Positions 24,213-38,402 of a DNA stretch of 64,000 nucleotides are shown here, one piece after another. Position numbers and translations under genes: made by a program. The stretch covers positions 36,347,194 to 36,411,193 of the forward strand of contig NC_021673.1 of assembly GCF_000247815.1 (NCBI RefSeq), in the 5' to 3' direction. The stretch comes from Ficedula albicollis. Its lineage: Eukaryota; Chordata; Aves; Passeriformes; Muscicapidae. Positions within the stretch are counted from its first letter, which is position 1. Each line of letters opens with the position of its first letter. The notes under the pieces are model-generated. The model did no database searches. It was not told where the DNA came from and saw only the letters and a program-made list of their open reading frames with translations.

Positions 24213-26024
24213 TAGAGCTTGATGGCTCTGCCAGGCAGGAGAAGACAGCAGCCTGGGCAGGAGGACAGCTGGTAGTGGCCACAGTGAGGCACGTGCTGTT
24301 GACTGTTCTCAGCTGAGGCTGGACTACAAAGTTTGGCAACCGGTTGTAAAAACTGCTCATATTTGGAATAGAGGACACCGTGGAGTGACAAGTATGAATG
24401 GCAGCAGTGGGCTTTTTCCTTTTACTGCATTCTCAGCCCTGGAGATCAGTGGGACTGTGCGCAGTCGTCAGCATGAGTTACAAAGAAGGAATGCTGCCAG
24501 TTAGACTTGATTGCCTTTTTGATAGATTTACAAAAGTACTGAGTGAAAAGAATGCAGCAGATGCAGAATAATTGGATTTTTAGTAAAGTAGTACAATCTC
24601 TCATGAAACTGCACTCTTGACATTAATTCAAATTTGGTTGGCTCATGAACATGGTTGCACGGACCAAAAATAGGTAGAGGAATTTCAAGCAAAGAATAGA
24701 TAGACAACAACTTGATGAGCTGGGGGAAAGTGGTTGATGAAGTACTTCAGGAACAGGAGTTTCATTTAAGATTTTTATTGATCCGGAAAAGTGCAAACAG
24801 GACATTACCAAAAACACAGGACAGTTTGTGCTATGATGTCACTCGCTATAGGAATTTAATCCCTAGGAACATAATGCGAGTCCATGACAGAAGCACCAAG
24901 AGAACCTCAATTAGAATTTTTAAGAGGAGAATTTGGCAGTTTTTAAATGCATAGAAAGGAGCCAAGCCACATACAGGCAGTAGCTCTTCTTTGGGGGAGG
25001 GTTGTTTGCATTTAATCCAGGTGTGTCACTGCTAAGCAGGGGATGGAGGTGATGAAGGAGGAGATTGCCATGGCTTCAAGAGAAATTGTCTTCACTGTTT
25101 TTGAAGGTGTTACACTTTGAAAGAATCTTTCCCTGATTTTCTGCTGGTTCCATCCATCAAAGCAGTACCTAGAGCTTTGGTGACTCATCCACTTTTGGCA
25201 AGCTGTAAGCTAGAGATAGTGCTTCACCTTCACAGAATAATTCTGCCCAGTGCCTTTAGGCAGGGAGACGTGGGAAATGTGTGCCAGGTGCCATTTGGCT
25301 GGAGGTACAAGACAGCTTTTCTGAAGTCTGTCAGGCTTGTTTGGGACCTTGACAGCAGGGATGACCCTCTGAGGTCAATTTTCAGTGCCTTCTGCGTATC
25401 CATTTCTCATGGCAGTCTGAGCTGCAGGCTCCTCAAAAAAGAAGAATGGGCTGGGAGTGTAGCTTGGCAGAGTTTCTCAGGAGCAAAACAGAAATTGAGA
25501 CAGGGCTTTTCGTGGGGGAGAAAGGGGGCAAATCTGGAGAAGGAGGTTCCAGATAACTCTGCTTAGTTTCTATAAACCTAGACTTGCAGGGAACAGCTTG
25601 GGAGGAATCAATCAAGATGATTTATGAATGAAATTGTCACAATTAAACACTAGGTGGCATGTTTACTTAACAGTTTCTGGGGACTGAGTTAGGGTATCTT
25701 ACACTGCTGACACCCATTCGTGCTTGTGCAATGAGTGGTTTCATGGGAACATGACAACCCAATGCCTTTTTTTGACAACTAGCATTCATCTTGTTCTTAA
25801 AAAATGCGGCACAACAACACCATTGCTTACTTCAGCCTTAGAGTTAGTCTTTGCTTCTCAAAGTCACTTTTGTTTTAAAACAGATTTTGTAATGCAGTGT
25901 GTCTATGGAGATACAGAAGGGTCTGATCTCAGAAGACTTATGTAGATAGTGACAGGGGTTAATATGCAAAGACATCATATGGTTAACTTGTTTTACTTCT
26001 CTGAAAAGCTGATGTGAGAATATA

Positions 26025-26073
26025 TAATAATATATATAATTATTTATATATTTATAATATATATATATAATTT
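26025..26073. repeat. Short AT-rich low-complexity tract
   Basis: Runs of TATATAATAATATATATAAT-like sequence occur here. It is far shorter than the 86-bp satellite and shows no regular unit. Confidence 0.7.
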
Positions 26074-26807
26074 AAAAATCAAATGAAGAAAACATTTATT
26101 CTTATGTGAACTAAAAGCACAGCTTTTGATTTCAGAACTGGGATTTTAGAGTAATGGCATCCAATGGTTAGGGCTAAGTACTTATTGGCAGAAAATATGC
26201 TTTTATTCTGGATGTCTATGTGACATATTTTGCATCAGCCAGGCTGCAGTTTAACATATGCTGTTGCTCCTCTATTGGTGGAAGAATAAATGCAGCCATC
26301 TTCTGTTGTGTGAAAAAAAGCCTTTTCACACAGCTCATCCTTGAGAAAAGCCAGGGCCACAGTCATCACCAGGGCAGAGCACTTAGCCTCTACCAAAAAA
26401 ATGCTGTTCAGTGTGTCTGCTCTAAGGTGACAAATAGATCCTTTGGACTAGCTGCAGATACTGTGAAGATAAACTTTGTTCATGCAGGAGATATCCATAT
26501 TGCTGATTGCACAGGTTTTTGCAGCCCTCCCTGGAAGGGAGTTATAGGTGCCCCACCAGCCAAAATTCTGGGTTGAATCCTATTGTCTGTCAGTCTGCTC
26601 TGCCATAACTCATGCATGGACCTGGGTTGACAGAATTGGTTTTAGCTGTAGAGTGTGAGCTGGTACAAACAAGGTTGACCATATAAATATGTAGGGATGT
26701 GCTCATGCCAGTGCTGAAGAGTGTGGAAAGTAGACTTTGCCATAGGAACAAGGTTATGGGGATAGATCCTCTCCTTGCTTCGCACCAGGTGTGCCCCAGA
26801 CATGCCT

Positions 26808-26878
26808 GGTGTTGGAATTAGGTGATCTTTAAGTCCCCTCCAACCCAAGCCATTCTATGATTCTGGGATTCTATGATT
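26808..26878 (+). mobile_element. CR1-type LINE 3'-end fragment
   Basis: The stretch GGTGTTGGAATTAGGTGATC, followed by TTTAAGTCCCCTCCAACCCA, AGCCATTCTATGATTCTGGG and ATTCTATGATTTT, matches the typical 3' end of avian CR1 elements. These carry a conserved TCCAACCCA segment and finish in imperfect ATTCTATG octamers rather than poly-A. Only about 70 bp is recognisable, as is usual for CR1 copies, which are nearly always 5'-truncated. It lies in the same orientation as CHN2. No reverse-transcriptase coding sequence is left. Confidence 0.85.
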
Positions 26879-27733
26879 TTGACAGCTTGCATTAGGACAT
26901 CAAAACTGTGTCCAAAGCATCTGCGCTCTGGCATCAGGAGAGTCTTTGTGGTTTGTACCACAAAGATGAATTTATGCCTGTTTTCCATTTTCAGTAGTTC
27001 TGGTGCCCGTATTCTGTAAGGGGTTTTATGTCTGTTTCTGCAAGCCTCAGGAAAATTCTAATAGAGCAGCACATAGTTTGGACAGTGAGCAGCTGTCCTG
27101 CATGTCCATGGCTGGATCCCTGATTGCTGCCAGGCTGCATTCATAAAACTGTGGTTTGCAACCAAAGTACATAGAAAGACACCTGGGAAACTGTTTCAAA
27201 TAAATTAATTCTATTTTTTTTATATATTTTATATTTCTATATTTCTTTGTATATTTTAGGAAGTAGAGGAAAAATGTCTTTCCTATATTTCGCTCTTTCT
27301 CTTCCTTTAATTTGATCAATCCAATCAGTGGACTTTCCTAAATCCATCTGGTCTATAATGCATTGCCGAAATTGAAGCCAAGTGAATTTGCAGGGCTTAA
27401 GGCACTTCTAGAATGGCTGAAATTGAAGTATACTGCCAGAGATTGGACTAAAGAGAGTATTTTCAAGGATACTGTTCACCTGATTTGGTTTCTCATAGAC
27501 CTCAAAGTACTAGAAATTAGGAGAAAACTCTGGATTGTGGTTTCTTTGTGGGCTGGCAGAATCCCAGTTGAACAGAGCCAAGTCATCATGTGATATAGCT
27601 TGCTTTTTATGAGACACTGCTTTCAATGCAGGATTCATATAACTTCCACATGATGCTTAGGGAGGGAGTTTTTCCATGTGTGGTTTTTTAATGAGCCCTC
27701 AATTCCACGGCTTGTTTCCTTCTCCACATGCAA

Positions 27734-27879
27734 GCAGTGTACAAACTCTGTACCATCCACCTATAGACACAGAATTTCAAGAGAAAATACAAAACTTTTT
27801 CGGTTGCGAGCAGTGTACAAACTCTGTACCGTCCACCCAAAGACACGGAATTTCAAGAGAAAATACAAAACTTTTTCGG
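27734..27879. repeat. Two-copy tandem duplication, 76-bp unit
   Basis: GCAGTGTACAAACTCTGTAC begins copies at 27734 and 27810. Both end AAATACAAAACTTTTTCGG. A few differences are visible (ACCTATAGACACAG versus ACCCAAAGACACGG). Confidence 0.9.
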
Positions 27880-29969
27880 ATTTCCTTTGTTCTACTTCTC
27901 ACTAAATTTGACCTTGCAGATGTCAAAGAGAAAAAGGTGGCTAGGGTATCTGTAGTGTTCTCTTCCTTTGAGGTCACAGTGTATGCTCTGTGTGGTACTG
28001 CCCCATCTGAGATGAGAGCAAGCCTGTATAGCCCTGGGTCAAGGCACATTGCTGTCCCATTAGAGCTGCCCAGGACTAGAAATGTGGACCAATCTGTTGT
28101 GACACTCATCCCCAGGGGCCAGCGCCTTGGGGCTGTGCTGAGCCAGCCTCCTGAGCAAGCACAGCCTGAGCTGTCTGTGGAGCAATAAATATTCGTATTT
28201 CTCAGACTCAGAAGAACCCTCTGGTGCTAGCGAATGGAGGTGGGGAGCTCGATTCTGCTGCAAGTTGTATTTGAGTAGAAGACTGCAAATAAAGGGACAG
28301 TAGCTGAAATGATACTACTTTTGCAGTTTATTGCCTATTTTAATTTTAAAACATGAGTACAAGTACCTCAATAAGGGTAAGAATCATGACAGTAATAAGA
28401 AAGAGGAGATTAAAAATTTCAGCCATCAGCAGCCTTTCTGACTGTATGCAAATCGGCTTAACAACTGTGGAGGTTTGCACTCTAACACCACCACCTACTT
28501 CTATCTTGTCAGATGCTGCTAAGAATAATTCAGTATTTTGAATAGTAGTGTGTTTAAAGACGTGCACAAGAATGCAGAGAAAGTCCTTGAATATTTAATA
28601 TTCCAATAAAGAAATGAAAAAAAGAAGTTAATTCAGTTTTTGATAGCATTTTCAATCTAATATAGCATTATCAGAGACAATCGAGAAAATAATATATTCC
28701 TATAAATTCTTTGTGTTTTTTCCTTCTGTAAAAATTTAACTGATAAATATGTGCATAGAAAATAAGTCTTGATATTCTCAGCTTCATATGACTTTAGAAA
28801 ACACAAGTTCTGCATCATCCTCAAGGAAAAAATCCAATATAGTAAAATTTGATAACAGTATAACTGAGTATTTATTGCAACAGGGAAGATGTATTTTTCA
28901 CAAGCTTAAAAAAAGAGCCAGGGGAATGGGGGGATGTGGGAAGAATTGTTTGTATCCCTGAAAAAGAGAAATTGGCGAATAGGAAGCAGTTCTATAATAG
29001 CTCATGTGGGACCGTGGAGCATTTTGGATTAGCCATGCACCACAGGTAATACCAGTTTATCATTTTATTATTGTTGTTCCATTCACAATTCACTGTGTTC
29101 CAAGATGCTATCCATGGCCTTTTGGGGTATAATTACATTTTTCACTTGATCTGTAATTTAGTAGCTGGAACAAGAAGACAAAAGGTTATTTGGAATCAAA
29201 CCTGACAGCCAGGAGGCTGAAGTGCTGACATTAGTCTGCCTCTGACAGGTCTATGCCTCATGTTTTGTCTATGCGTGTGTTTGTGATATATTTAAAAAGC
29301 AAGAAACTTAGTAAAAAGGATTCCCAGCCCACACACAGGTGCAGGAAAAATGCACAGTAATGAGCATTGAACTGTCTGTTTTATTTTAAGCAGGGTGTCT
29401 TTTTTTTGGGTGGGTGATGGAGGTTCTTTTTTGGCTTGCTTTCCATGAACCTGGTGAAAGTAACTGTCCCACAGAGCATCAGAGGATGCTTTTCTCCTTC
29501 CATTAGCAGTGCACATTCTGTTAAACTTGAATCCATATTACTGAGGTGATTGGCCTTGCCATTTTTACACAGCCTGATTTGTCCATTGGTGGACCTCTGT
29601 GCTGTAAACCTGTTGTGTTGGTGTGATTGGCATTTGCTAGCCAAGTAAAGGGAAGTTCTCCACTATCTGCCCTTCACCTCTGTATGTAGCCATGAATTAA
29701 TGTCTGTATCTCAGCATTTGGTGAGATCCCTCCTCACGGTTTCCTCTAGGACCTTATCTCCACTGCTCTTGCACAAGAGACTTTACATGTGGACACTTTC
29801 TTCGATTCACAGAAAGGAAAGCAGGAAAGCAGAGATGCACAAACAGTGGCTTTAGGACAGAAGTGCAGACCTGTCTTGTTCGAGTGTGATGCGTCAGTGG
29901 CTATGGTAATTAGGGTTGTTTTGTAAATATGGTCTCATGATGGCTTATTTGGAGTCATGATATGCATCA

Positions 29970-30172
29970 GCACAGGGTATTTTGAATACCTAACAACTCA
30001 CAGAAGTCAGTCTGTAGAGGAGTGCACAGGGTATTTTGTATACGTAACAACTCACAGAAGTCAGTCTGTAGAGGAGGGTGTGTGGTGGGGGGATGTTAAA
30101 GAGGCACACGTGTGCTAGTGGAAGGGTGTGTGGTGGGGGGATGTTAAGGAGGCACACGTGTGCTAGTGGAAC
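29970..30172. repeat. Two adjacent tandem duplications, 54-bp and 48-bp units
   Basis: The first pair, starting GCACAGGGTATTTTG, has copies at 29970 and 30024. The second pair, starting GGGTGTGTGGTGGGGGGATG, has copies at 30076 and 30124 and begins where the first ends. Differences are single bases. The second unit contains a G6 run and the palindrome CACGTG. Confidence 0.9.
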
Positions 30173-31502
30173 TGTCACTAAAGGTCAGAGTTGTACCCAA
30201 GCATGTCTCATGATAAGCCAAGTCCAAGCCTATTTTGGCAATGTAGTCAGGGCCAGTGAGGTGTTGCTGCCAAAGACTATGATAAATCCCAACAGAATAA
30301 GTACAACCTCCAGCAGATTTTCTTTTAATTAACATGTCTTTATTGATCTCAGTGGCAAACACAGAAAAGACAGCTATTGTGAAGAAACTACAGAGCCTTG
30401 AGAGGCACAAACAATAGCAGAAGTGACATAAAAGGCTTTGTAAAAATTGCTTACTGTTCTCAGTCGTCAGCCTTTTTCCTTGAATGTTCTTCTGTGGCAC
30501 AAGGCCAAAGTCAAAACATTTTGCCTTAATTACACTTTTATAGATGTCTTGATAGTTCAGGCTTCTGAATCTAAAAACTGCAGAATTTTTAATACATCTC
30601 TGTAGGTAAGCACAAAACAAATATGGAAGAGATAGAGCTACAGGTTTCATCAGGCTTAGTTGCCAAAGCCTGAATTTCCAAATTCCCCTGACTTTAATAA
30701 ATCTTCCCTCAGATGTGTAGGCAGGCATGTGATTTGCATCTAAGCATAGCAGCACAGGGACGTGGCGAGCCTTGGGCTGTGGATGTGAGATGGGAGCAAA
30801 GGCTTCAATGCAGCAGCTTTCGGCTCTTAGTTCATCCCTTGGTTTAACACGTCCCACCACCTCAGTTTTTCAGCTCTGAGTAAAATTTTTCATTGTGTGC
30901 TTAGGAGAGGCTTAGTAAATAGAGTGTTCTTTTTCCCATTAAACATTTTGCAGCTTCCCCATCTATGACTTTGCTGAGGCCTCATGGGTGTATCTCTGGT
31001 AATGGTGCTTTGAGCTTTACCTTCCTTAGCTTTGGGCCCTTCTGTTCAGTCTAATTACTTGCTTTTACAGGACTTTGCTTTTTTCTTCTCAAAATCAAGC
31101 TTGAGAACTCTTGGTGGTGTAATAAAGGAGTTCAGGGGCCTTGTTCTGACGCATGAGACTGTCCAAGCCAGAAGCTGGGGAGAGTGATTTTGAAATGCAG
31201 TCTCTAAAAAAAGTTAAAACCATGGAATGTGGTTAGATTCCACATCTTTTGAAGGAGACACTTCAAAACCTTCAAAACAAGGAGCTATTGTTGAATCTAA
31301 AGATGTGGTCTGTATGTGTCCCACAGCAGTAATCAATTTTTTTTCTATTTTATATTTTGTTTAAAACACAAGTGCTGGGCTGTCACTTCAGAAGAAATTC
31401 TGCTGCTCTGTTTGGAGGGAAAGGCAATAAAATTGAACATTGTCTTCCAGTACTGCAGTCACCTCGGGCTGTGCTTCAGCCTCTTCCACCAGGCAAGGGG
31501 GC

Positions 31503-31613
31503 CAGGAGAAGCAGTGCCTGCTCACTGCACCTTCTGCACTCCTGAGCTGATGGGCAGGCAGGAGAAGCAGTGCATGCTCAATGCACCTTCTGCACTCCTG
31601 AGCTGATGGGCAG
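31503..31613. repeat. Two-copy tandem duplication, 56-bp unit
   Basis: CAGGAGAAGCAGTGC begins copies at 31503 and 31559. Both run through CACCTTCTGCACTCCTGAGC to GATGGGCAG. The differences are CCTGCTCACT versus ATGCTCAAT. Confidence 0.88.
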
Positions 31614-32434
31614 CAGGGATACGAAACCACTGGGTTTTTAGAAAACCCCATCTACCTTCTGCTACAAAGAGTCACCACCAGTTTGCCCCAGGATAGGAGA
31701 CATTGAGTTACTGCCATTGCTACCCTTCAGTGAAGGGGAAACTCCAGCAGCAGGCCACTGCTGATAGTTAGGAGAAGAAATTCAGGTGTCTGGACCTTGG
31801 GAAGAGGCAGCACCAAGCTCTGATATACTGTCCCATCATTTGCTTCTCTGTGGGATGACCAAACATGATAAATATCATAGCTGTGTTGTGGTGTCTAGCT
31901 TAATCCCAGAGAAGGAAGAGTGTGTAGCACCAGATTTTATTTATACACCTTCCCACTGTTTGGATACTAGCCTGAAGATCAGCCTCAGTCCCTCTTTAGC
32001 AACATGAATCTCTTAAAAGGGGTGAAATGACAAATGATTTTGCACAATGAGGCTTGAGGTTTATCCAGATTCTGTTGCAAATTAAAAAAAAAACGTGATA
32101 AAAACATGACTTCCTGTTGCTGCTACTAAGGAACAGAGCATTAGTAATTTCTTCTGACAAGTGACATCACTTCCAGAGAAGCAATGAGAAAAAACATCAG
32201 AAATATGAAATAAATATCTGTTTGGGCAGATCTTAGTGTCTGTTGACTTCCCTTTTTGTTTAAACAACATATACACATTTCTAAACAAACTCTCAAGGAT
32301 CAAAGATGGGAATTTTTGAGGGATATACAGAAATTGCCTTCTTATCTGTCTTTAGTCATAAGTGACGTTGAAGGCACAGCAACAAGTGGAAAGAAGTCTT
32401 CCAAATTCAGGACAAAATGGCTGTGTATTACAGA

Positions 32435-32458
32435 CATATATATATATATATATATATA
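32435..32458. repeat. AT dinucleotide microsatellite
   Basis: A run of about twelve AT units following CAGAC. Confidence 0.85.
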
Positions 32459-35400
32459 ATATGTAATAAAAGCTTGGATCCAGCTAAGCCACAGTATTTA
32501 TTTTTAGGAGCAACCCTTTAAAATACCCAGGGATAAATGTGATAAATGGTGTGCTTACCATCACTTAAAGGAAGAAGACTATTAAAAAATAAAATGAATT
32601 ATTTTTTGCCCCAAATGGATACCATAACTACTATGTAGATGTTGAATACAGCTAATATATGAATATGAAAATTATGTAAAGCAAAAGAAGTTCCAGATCA
32701 AGAAATTGTTGGATCTGGTTCTCCAACAGCTTGCATCAGCTTGAGGCTGGTGTGAGGTCTGCCTGCCAGAAACAGGCATTGAAGAATACACACACTTTTT
32801 TTAACAATAAATTTTTAGGAATTCTATGTCCATAATATTTTTTTCCTAGAAAAACAACACCTAATTTTTAGTGTGTGCTCATGTACACTAATAGGGGAAA
32901 AGTATTGGAGCTTTTTTAACTTCCTCAAGGCCATCCAGGCTGGTTCTGGGAACCCCTCATGGGGAAGTATTTTCTTACCTGACATAAAATCACTGACAGC
33001 AGGGGGATCCAAACTGGAAAAAAGGCAATTGAGAGCTGCTCCATGGAAAAAACCTCAATACACCTGTTCTTTGGGAGCTGAAAAGATCAGACTGGCTGAG
33101 AACACAGCCTGCTTTGTGATTCTTCTCAGCCTTTTACATTCCCTGCCAGCAAACAAACATGTTGAGCCTCAATATTTTAGGTCTCAGATTCCGATTCTGT
33201 GTTGGGATTCTGTCTGCAAAGTTCTCAGGTGTTGCTCTGAATAATCTTGGAAGAAATGACAACTTTCACCCCTGTGATAAAGTGCAGCAAAGACTGCAAA
33301 TACAATTGATGTGTAAAATTGTCTCTCAGAAGCATCCCCCAGAAGGAATTTTACCTTAACACTCTAATAATTTAAGGAGAGAGATCTTGGTCAAAACATC
33401 ACATGAGAAACCAACAGACTTGTCTCCAATCTGAGGCACTGAAACATTCCCCCCCCTCCCCCACTTACCTTGTGGTTTTTCCTTCAATCATTTTCATTTC
33501 CTTTATTTAAGCTATCATCCTAAAAACCACTTCATGCCACCTTTCGTTTTCCTCATTATTTCCCTTCTTGCCTTCCCAGGACAAGAAAAAGTCTTTCTTT
33601 TGGCTTTTTCCCACTTTATGCTTCAGAAACCCCAACACAGATACCCTGGTTTCTGCCTGTGGAGCACCGGCCCAGCAGAGGAAAACTGTCACCTTCTGCC
33701 GCAGCACGGAAGATGCAAGAAGAACCAGCAGCAAAGGGGTTAAAGGGAGCCCCATTGCAAAGATATGCAATGCCTTGAAATTTTAAGCACTAAGATCTAT
33801 TAATACATAAAAGAATAAATCTCTGCAATTCCAGATATTTCTGGTTGACACAAAACACTCGGAGCCAGTTATAAAGGGTTGTTGTTTTTTTTACTGTGAG
33901 CATCGGAATTGCCTGGGTTCCCTATTCATTTGTGCTCTTTCTGCACACTGTACTCCCACTTCAGCAAGCCCAGCCATCCCTCCAGCCCTTTCACACATCC
34001 ATCCCTCACCTCCATTCCTCCTTCCTCTACCCTCTTCTCCCCTTATTTCCTTTTCATTTCACCACCTGCGAAGGAGGCAGAAGGCATTGCTGCCAGGCTG
34101 GTCAGGAGGGAGCACAGCAGCTCAGACCACATCTCTCACCTTAATCAAGCCATCAAGTCTCATGATGCTCAGACTGTTGCTCCATCAAATTTCAGCTAAA
34201 ATCAGTCAGTTGGTTCAAAAGATAGGGCAAGTGGCAAAAGAGATCGGCATACACTGCAATTACATTTCTAAGGCAGCCTGGCTAATTTGAAGCTGATAAT
34301 ACTTTTTGGTTTTAATGATATTTTAAAGCTTCACAGATACAGCTTCCAGGCATATTTTTTACCTTGCTGAAAGAGTAAGTGTAGTGATAAGATGTACCTC
34401 TGCCTTTTGTTCCACCCTATCTTTGTAAGCATACTTCTGTCTCCAAAATACACGGCTGCAGGGGCTCCACTGGTTTCAACCAGAGCCACTCAGCTGCTTC
34501 TGGGTGTTTGTGACTTGCCAACTTATTATATTTCACAGATTGGCTTCAGGTGGCTTTAAAAAAAAACCAAATCATAATTTTGCTTTTCCCTGAATACCAC
34601 AGGTGTTGCTGACCACAGTTTTCACTGCTTGATAGCTGCTGGAAGAAAATGTGTCTGTGGGTGAGCTGGGCACTTCACCAAAAAAGTCTGAGACCTGCTC
34701 ATTTGAAATTTTGAGGAGGGTGAGTCCCTCCTCTCCAAAAAGTGGCTGGTGTTTTTACATGGAGTGGAGGAAAAAAAAAAGAGGTTTTATTGAAGCTGTT
34801 TTCCACACAGTTGAGTAGTATCTGGCTCCCAGACTTCTCTCTTTTCAAGTGGACTGAAGGGAACAATTGCTCCTGCCTTTAGCTCCTGGAAATAGCAGCT
34901 TTGAAAGGGGCAAAGAGCCCTTATCTTTACCTACAGTGGATAAAATTGGGAGAATCTCTTTCCTTTTCCTCATCTATCAGAGATATCTGAGAAATGTCTC
35001 ATTTTTACCTCCTTCCCTCGAAATGAGGGCTCTGGGTGAAAGGGGCATCACCCTCCTGTGGTGGAGTTAGGTCCCTAGCTAAGGAACATACACTGCCTCC
35101 TTGCAGAAGTGGAGTGGCACTCCAGAGTGGGTCTTGTCTTTGTACCTGAGTAGACATTAGAATCTTTGAGGACAGTCTGTTCTGAACCAGTCTGCAAACT
35201 CCAGTTTCCCAAATTTTGTGCTTGGAGTTATGAGCGCTCAACGATACAGCAAAAATACATCAGAAAAATGTGCATCAAATGACATCCTCTGGGTTTGGTT
35301 TGTTTTAAATCTCTGATTTAAAAATCTCTTTACTTCTAAAACTTATTCTTCATTTTTCTGATTGTCCTGTTTCCAAGGGAGTTTGGGCTTTCTTCTCTTC

Positions 35401-38400
35401 TTCAGCAGGGCTGCTCTCCCAGTGAGTTACTGTCGTGGTTGTGCAGAGGGATGAATGTGTGATTTTCTCTATTTGAAAAAGGCCCAAAAAACATTCTTCT
35501 GCTGAGCCTCAGTCATTTGGCAGGGAGGTTTCCACATATGTGTCAAGCTGGATTTTCTTCTCTGACTGCTGAAAACTCCTCAGATGAGGTTGAGGGAAAG
35601 TACAAGTTTCTGACAGCACACAGAAGATTCCAGCTAATGTAGTTCATTGGGAGTTTTTCTACACAGCATTTTTCTGGTAAAAAATGCCAACTCCTTCTGG
35701 TGGAGGCTCAGCTCCAACAAACTGCTCACTTTAGCAGAGAGAGTCTGAAGGAGCCTGAGGTTGGCCAACACACAACATTCTCCCTTTTAGGACTGAAAAG
35801 TTCTGAGTGCATAGTCTCATAATTGCTCTGTTGTCAGCAAAAAATAGTGAAAATTCATTGATTCCTTATGCTCTTCCTATGATTGACCCATCCACAAAGT
35901 TACTACCTACTCCTTTCTGAGCTCTGCTGGCTCATACTGCAGATGTTTGTCCTTGTTTTTTTAAGCTTTGGTCCAGTCTGGGCAATTAACCATGTCATTG
36001 GGGTTCCCCAGTTCACACTTTTAGCTTGGGAAAGGGATTCACGTTGTTGCAGGAGTCCAAAGAAATTAAAGTGATTAATTTTTAATTTAAACATTAAAAG
36101 AGCTTTGAAGGCACAAAATTGAGATAAGGAATGCCTGCCAGAGGGTCACCAATACAACCTCAGCTGTGCATTTGCATGGTGGGGGAAGTTTGAGTTACAG
36201 GATCTCTTTTCCTTCGTGTGGGTTTCCTGCCTCACTCAGTGCACTGGAGAACCTTTGCTCCACTAAAGCAGCATGGTTATGTAGTTAAACAGGCTGCTTT
36301 CCCTGTTCAAGCAGTTTAAAAATACGAGGAATTTCCAAACTTTGCTTTCCCCTGAATGTCACAGCTCCAGCTGACTACTATTTCAACTGTTTCCACTTTT
36401 TGATGACTATTAAGTCATGGCTGTGAGTGAGTAGGTGGCTGTGGGCAAGCAGCTTTGCCCAGCTATTTATGGAAGTGAAAGGCATGTGATGAAAATGAAA
36501 AAAGCAGTCTACTGCAGTGATGAAACTGGTTGAAAGTTGCACAATAGGCTGGATTACATCCCTGCTCAGAGCCTTCATTTTGTGTTGGCAAATAGTTCAA
36601 ACATGTTAAGAGGCTAATGAGGCTACTTCTGCTACTGAGTGCACAAATTAGATTCTGCAGAAGTATTGAGCAAGTGCAGGTGAAACTAATGGGATCTGTT
36701 ACCTAAATATAGGAAATAATATAGCCTATTAAATTTTATTTTAAAAATGCAAGCTGCAACTCCAATTTGGTGCCAGAAATGAGAAAAGATTAATATAACA
36801 AGTCAGCCTCTTGTCAATGAACCAGGAATAATACCAGCTTTCTGATAAAACGTGTTGTGCAGCATCCAGACTCCACAGCTTCCCAATACCCTGACAAGCC
36901 AGGAGGGAAGGGAGGGTCATTAACATTCTGGATTCTGGAGAGTTTGAGAGGAATGTGCGTGATGTGAACTAGCTTGGAGAAAAATAGTCTGTGCTCGTGT
37001 AAACACAGACAGCATCATAAGGCTTCAAGGGTCAGAGCTCAGCTTGAATTAAGACAGATCTCTCTTATTTAATATTTAGCATTGGGAGGATGAAAGAAGT
37101 ACTGCCCTAGAAAAATCAGTTTTAAAATTCTGCTGCATGCTGGGATTTCACTTTAGAAGTAAATAAGGATGTTCTTTCCTTTGCTTTGCACTCCAAAGAT
37201 TTACGTATGTGACAATGAGTAATCAGCTGTTTGCTGAGTGCAAGTCAGTGTGATGGAAAAATAGCCACCAGTTTGTTCCGTGAAGTCATGGGAAGAAACA
37301 AATAAAACAAATGACACAGGGAATGTTTGATGGTTTTTAAGACCATAATATGGCTGATTAGAGCATTTTTTACCACCAAAGCTAACAACCATCTTTGTGG
37401 TTGTTAGAAGCAAATTTTTTTTGGCCGAATATTGTAATCAAAAGGAAAGTACTTCCCACCACCCAGAGGCAAGTATCTGCTCATCTCATAGATATCCTGA
37501 GGAATACTATTAAAAGTTTCTCTTCTTATTAATATTTTTTTTCTTTAGAAGCACTGATGTGTACTAGGCACTTTATGTACAAATAAGGAATTGAGTTACT
37601 TTTCCTAGAAACTTGTAATCAATTGGGGTTTGCCTGAAGTAGGGTAAAATGAATCTTTGTGGGCTGTATTTATTTATCTATTATTTGTAAACAATTTATC
37701 TTTCATGCCCAGCTGCGACAGGTCTTGTTTTACAAAACCAAAAACATAGTAGATGATCCACAGTAGAGTCTAAGCATAGCCTACAGCTGGAATGGTATTT
37801 TCAGGGAGATACAAAACCAACCAACCAATTAAACACTAAAATCAAAAAAAAAGATGATATTGGCAGGTCAGTCTTGCTTGCTATTCACTCTGCAAAATCC
37901 AGCCAATCTCAGAAACTCATGCAAGTAGATGTTTCTGTAGCCTGCCAAGTTTAAATGTTAGAAGGAAATGGGAGAAGCAAAGCTCCCAATGCTGGTGGGG
38001 AACTCCCAATGCTGGTAGAAGTGAATCCCAGGGAGCCCAGTGCAGATGCTGGGTGCTCTGGGCATCCTGTCCTCACCAAGAAGAGCAGGCTGGTGGCCAC
38101 AGCCTGGCGTGCACAGCCTCAGGTGGGTGCTCCAGGTCTGCTGCTGAGCAAATGGCCTGGAGGTTCCTTCACCCTGGAGGTGGTAAAGCAGGGAAGAGTC
38201 TTGCACAGTCTTCATGGGAGAAAAAAATTCACACCCTCATTGGCATTTTGAATTATGTAAGGCACTGCTCTTCCTGACGGTTGAGAAGGGATACTAGCTC
38301 TAATAAATTCTGCTAATTGCTGGTACCATTTTAGGGAAAGATGATTTATCTCCCTTGGGTAAACAGTTTAGGTTCTTACCAAACACATTCGCTGGCACAG

Positions 38401-38402
38401 CT

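Noticed and set aside
33440..33480. CCCACTTACCTTGTGG as a possible antisense splice donor
   Set aside because: A single donor-like match without an accompanying acceptor or coding exon on the - strand is expected by chance.
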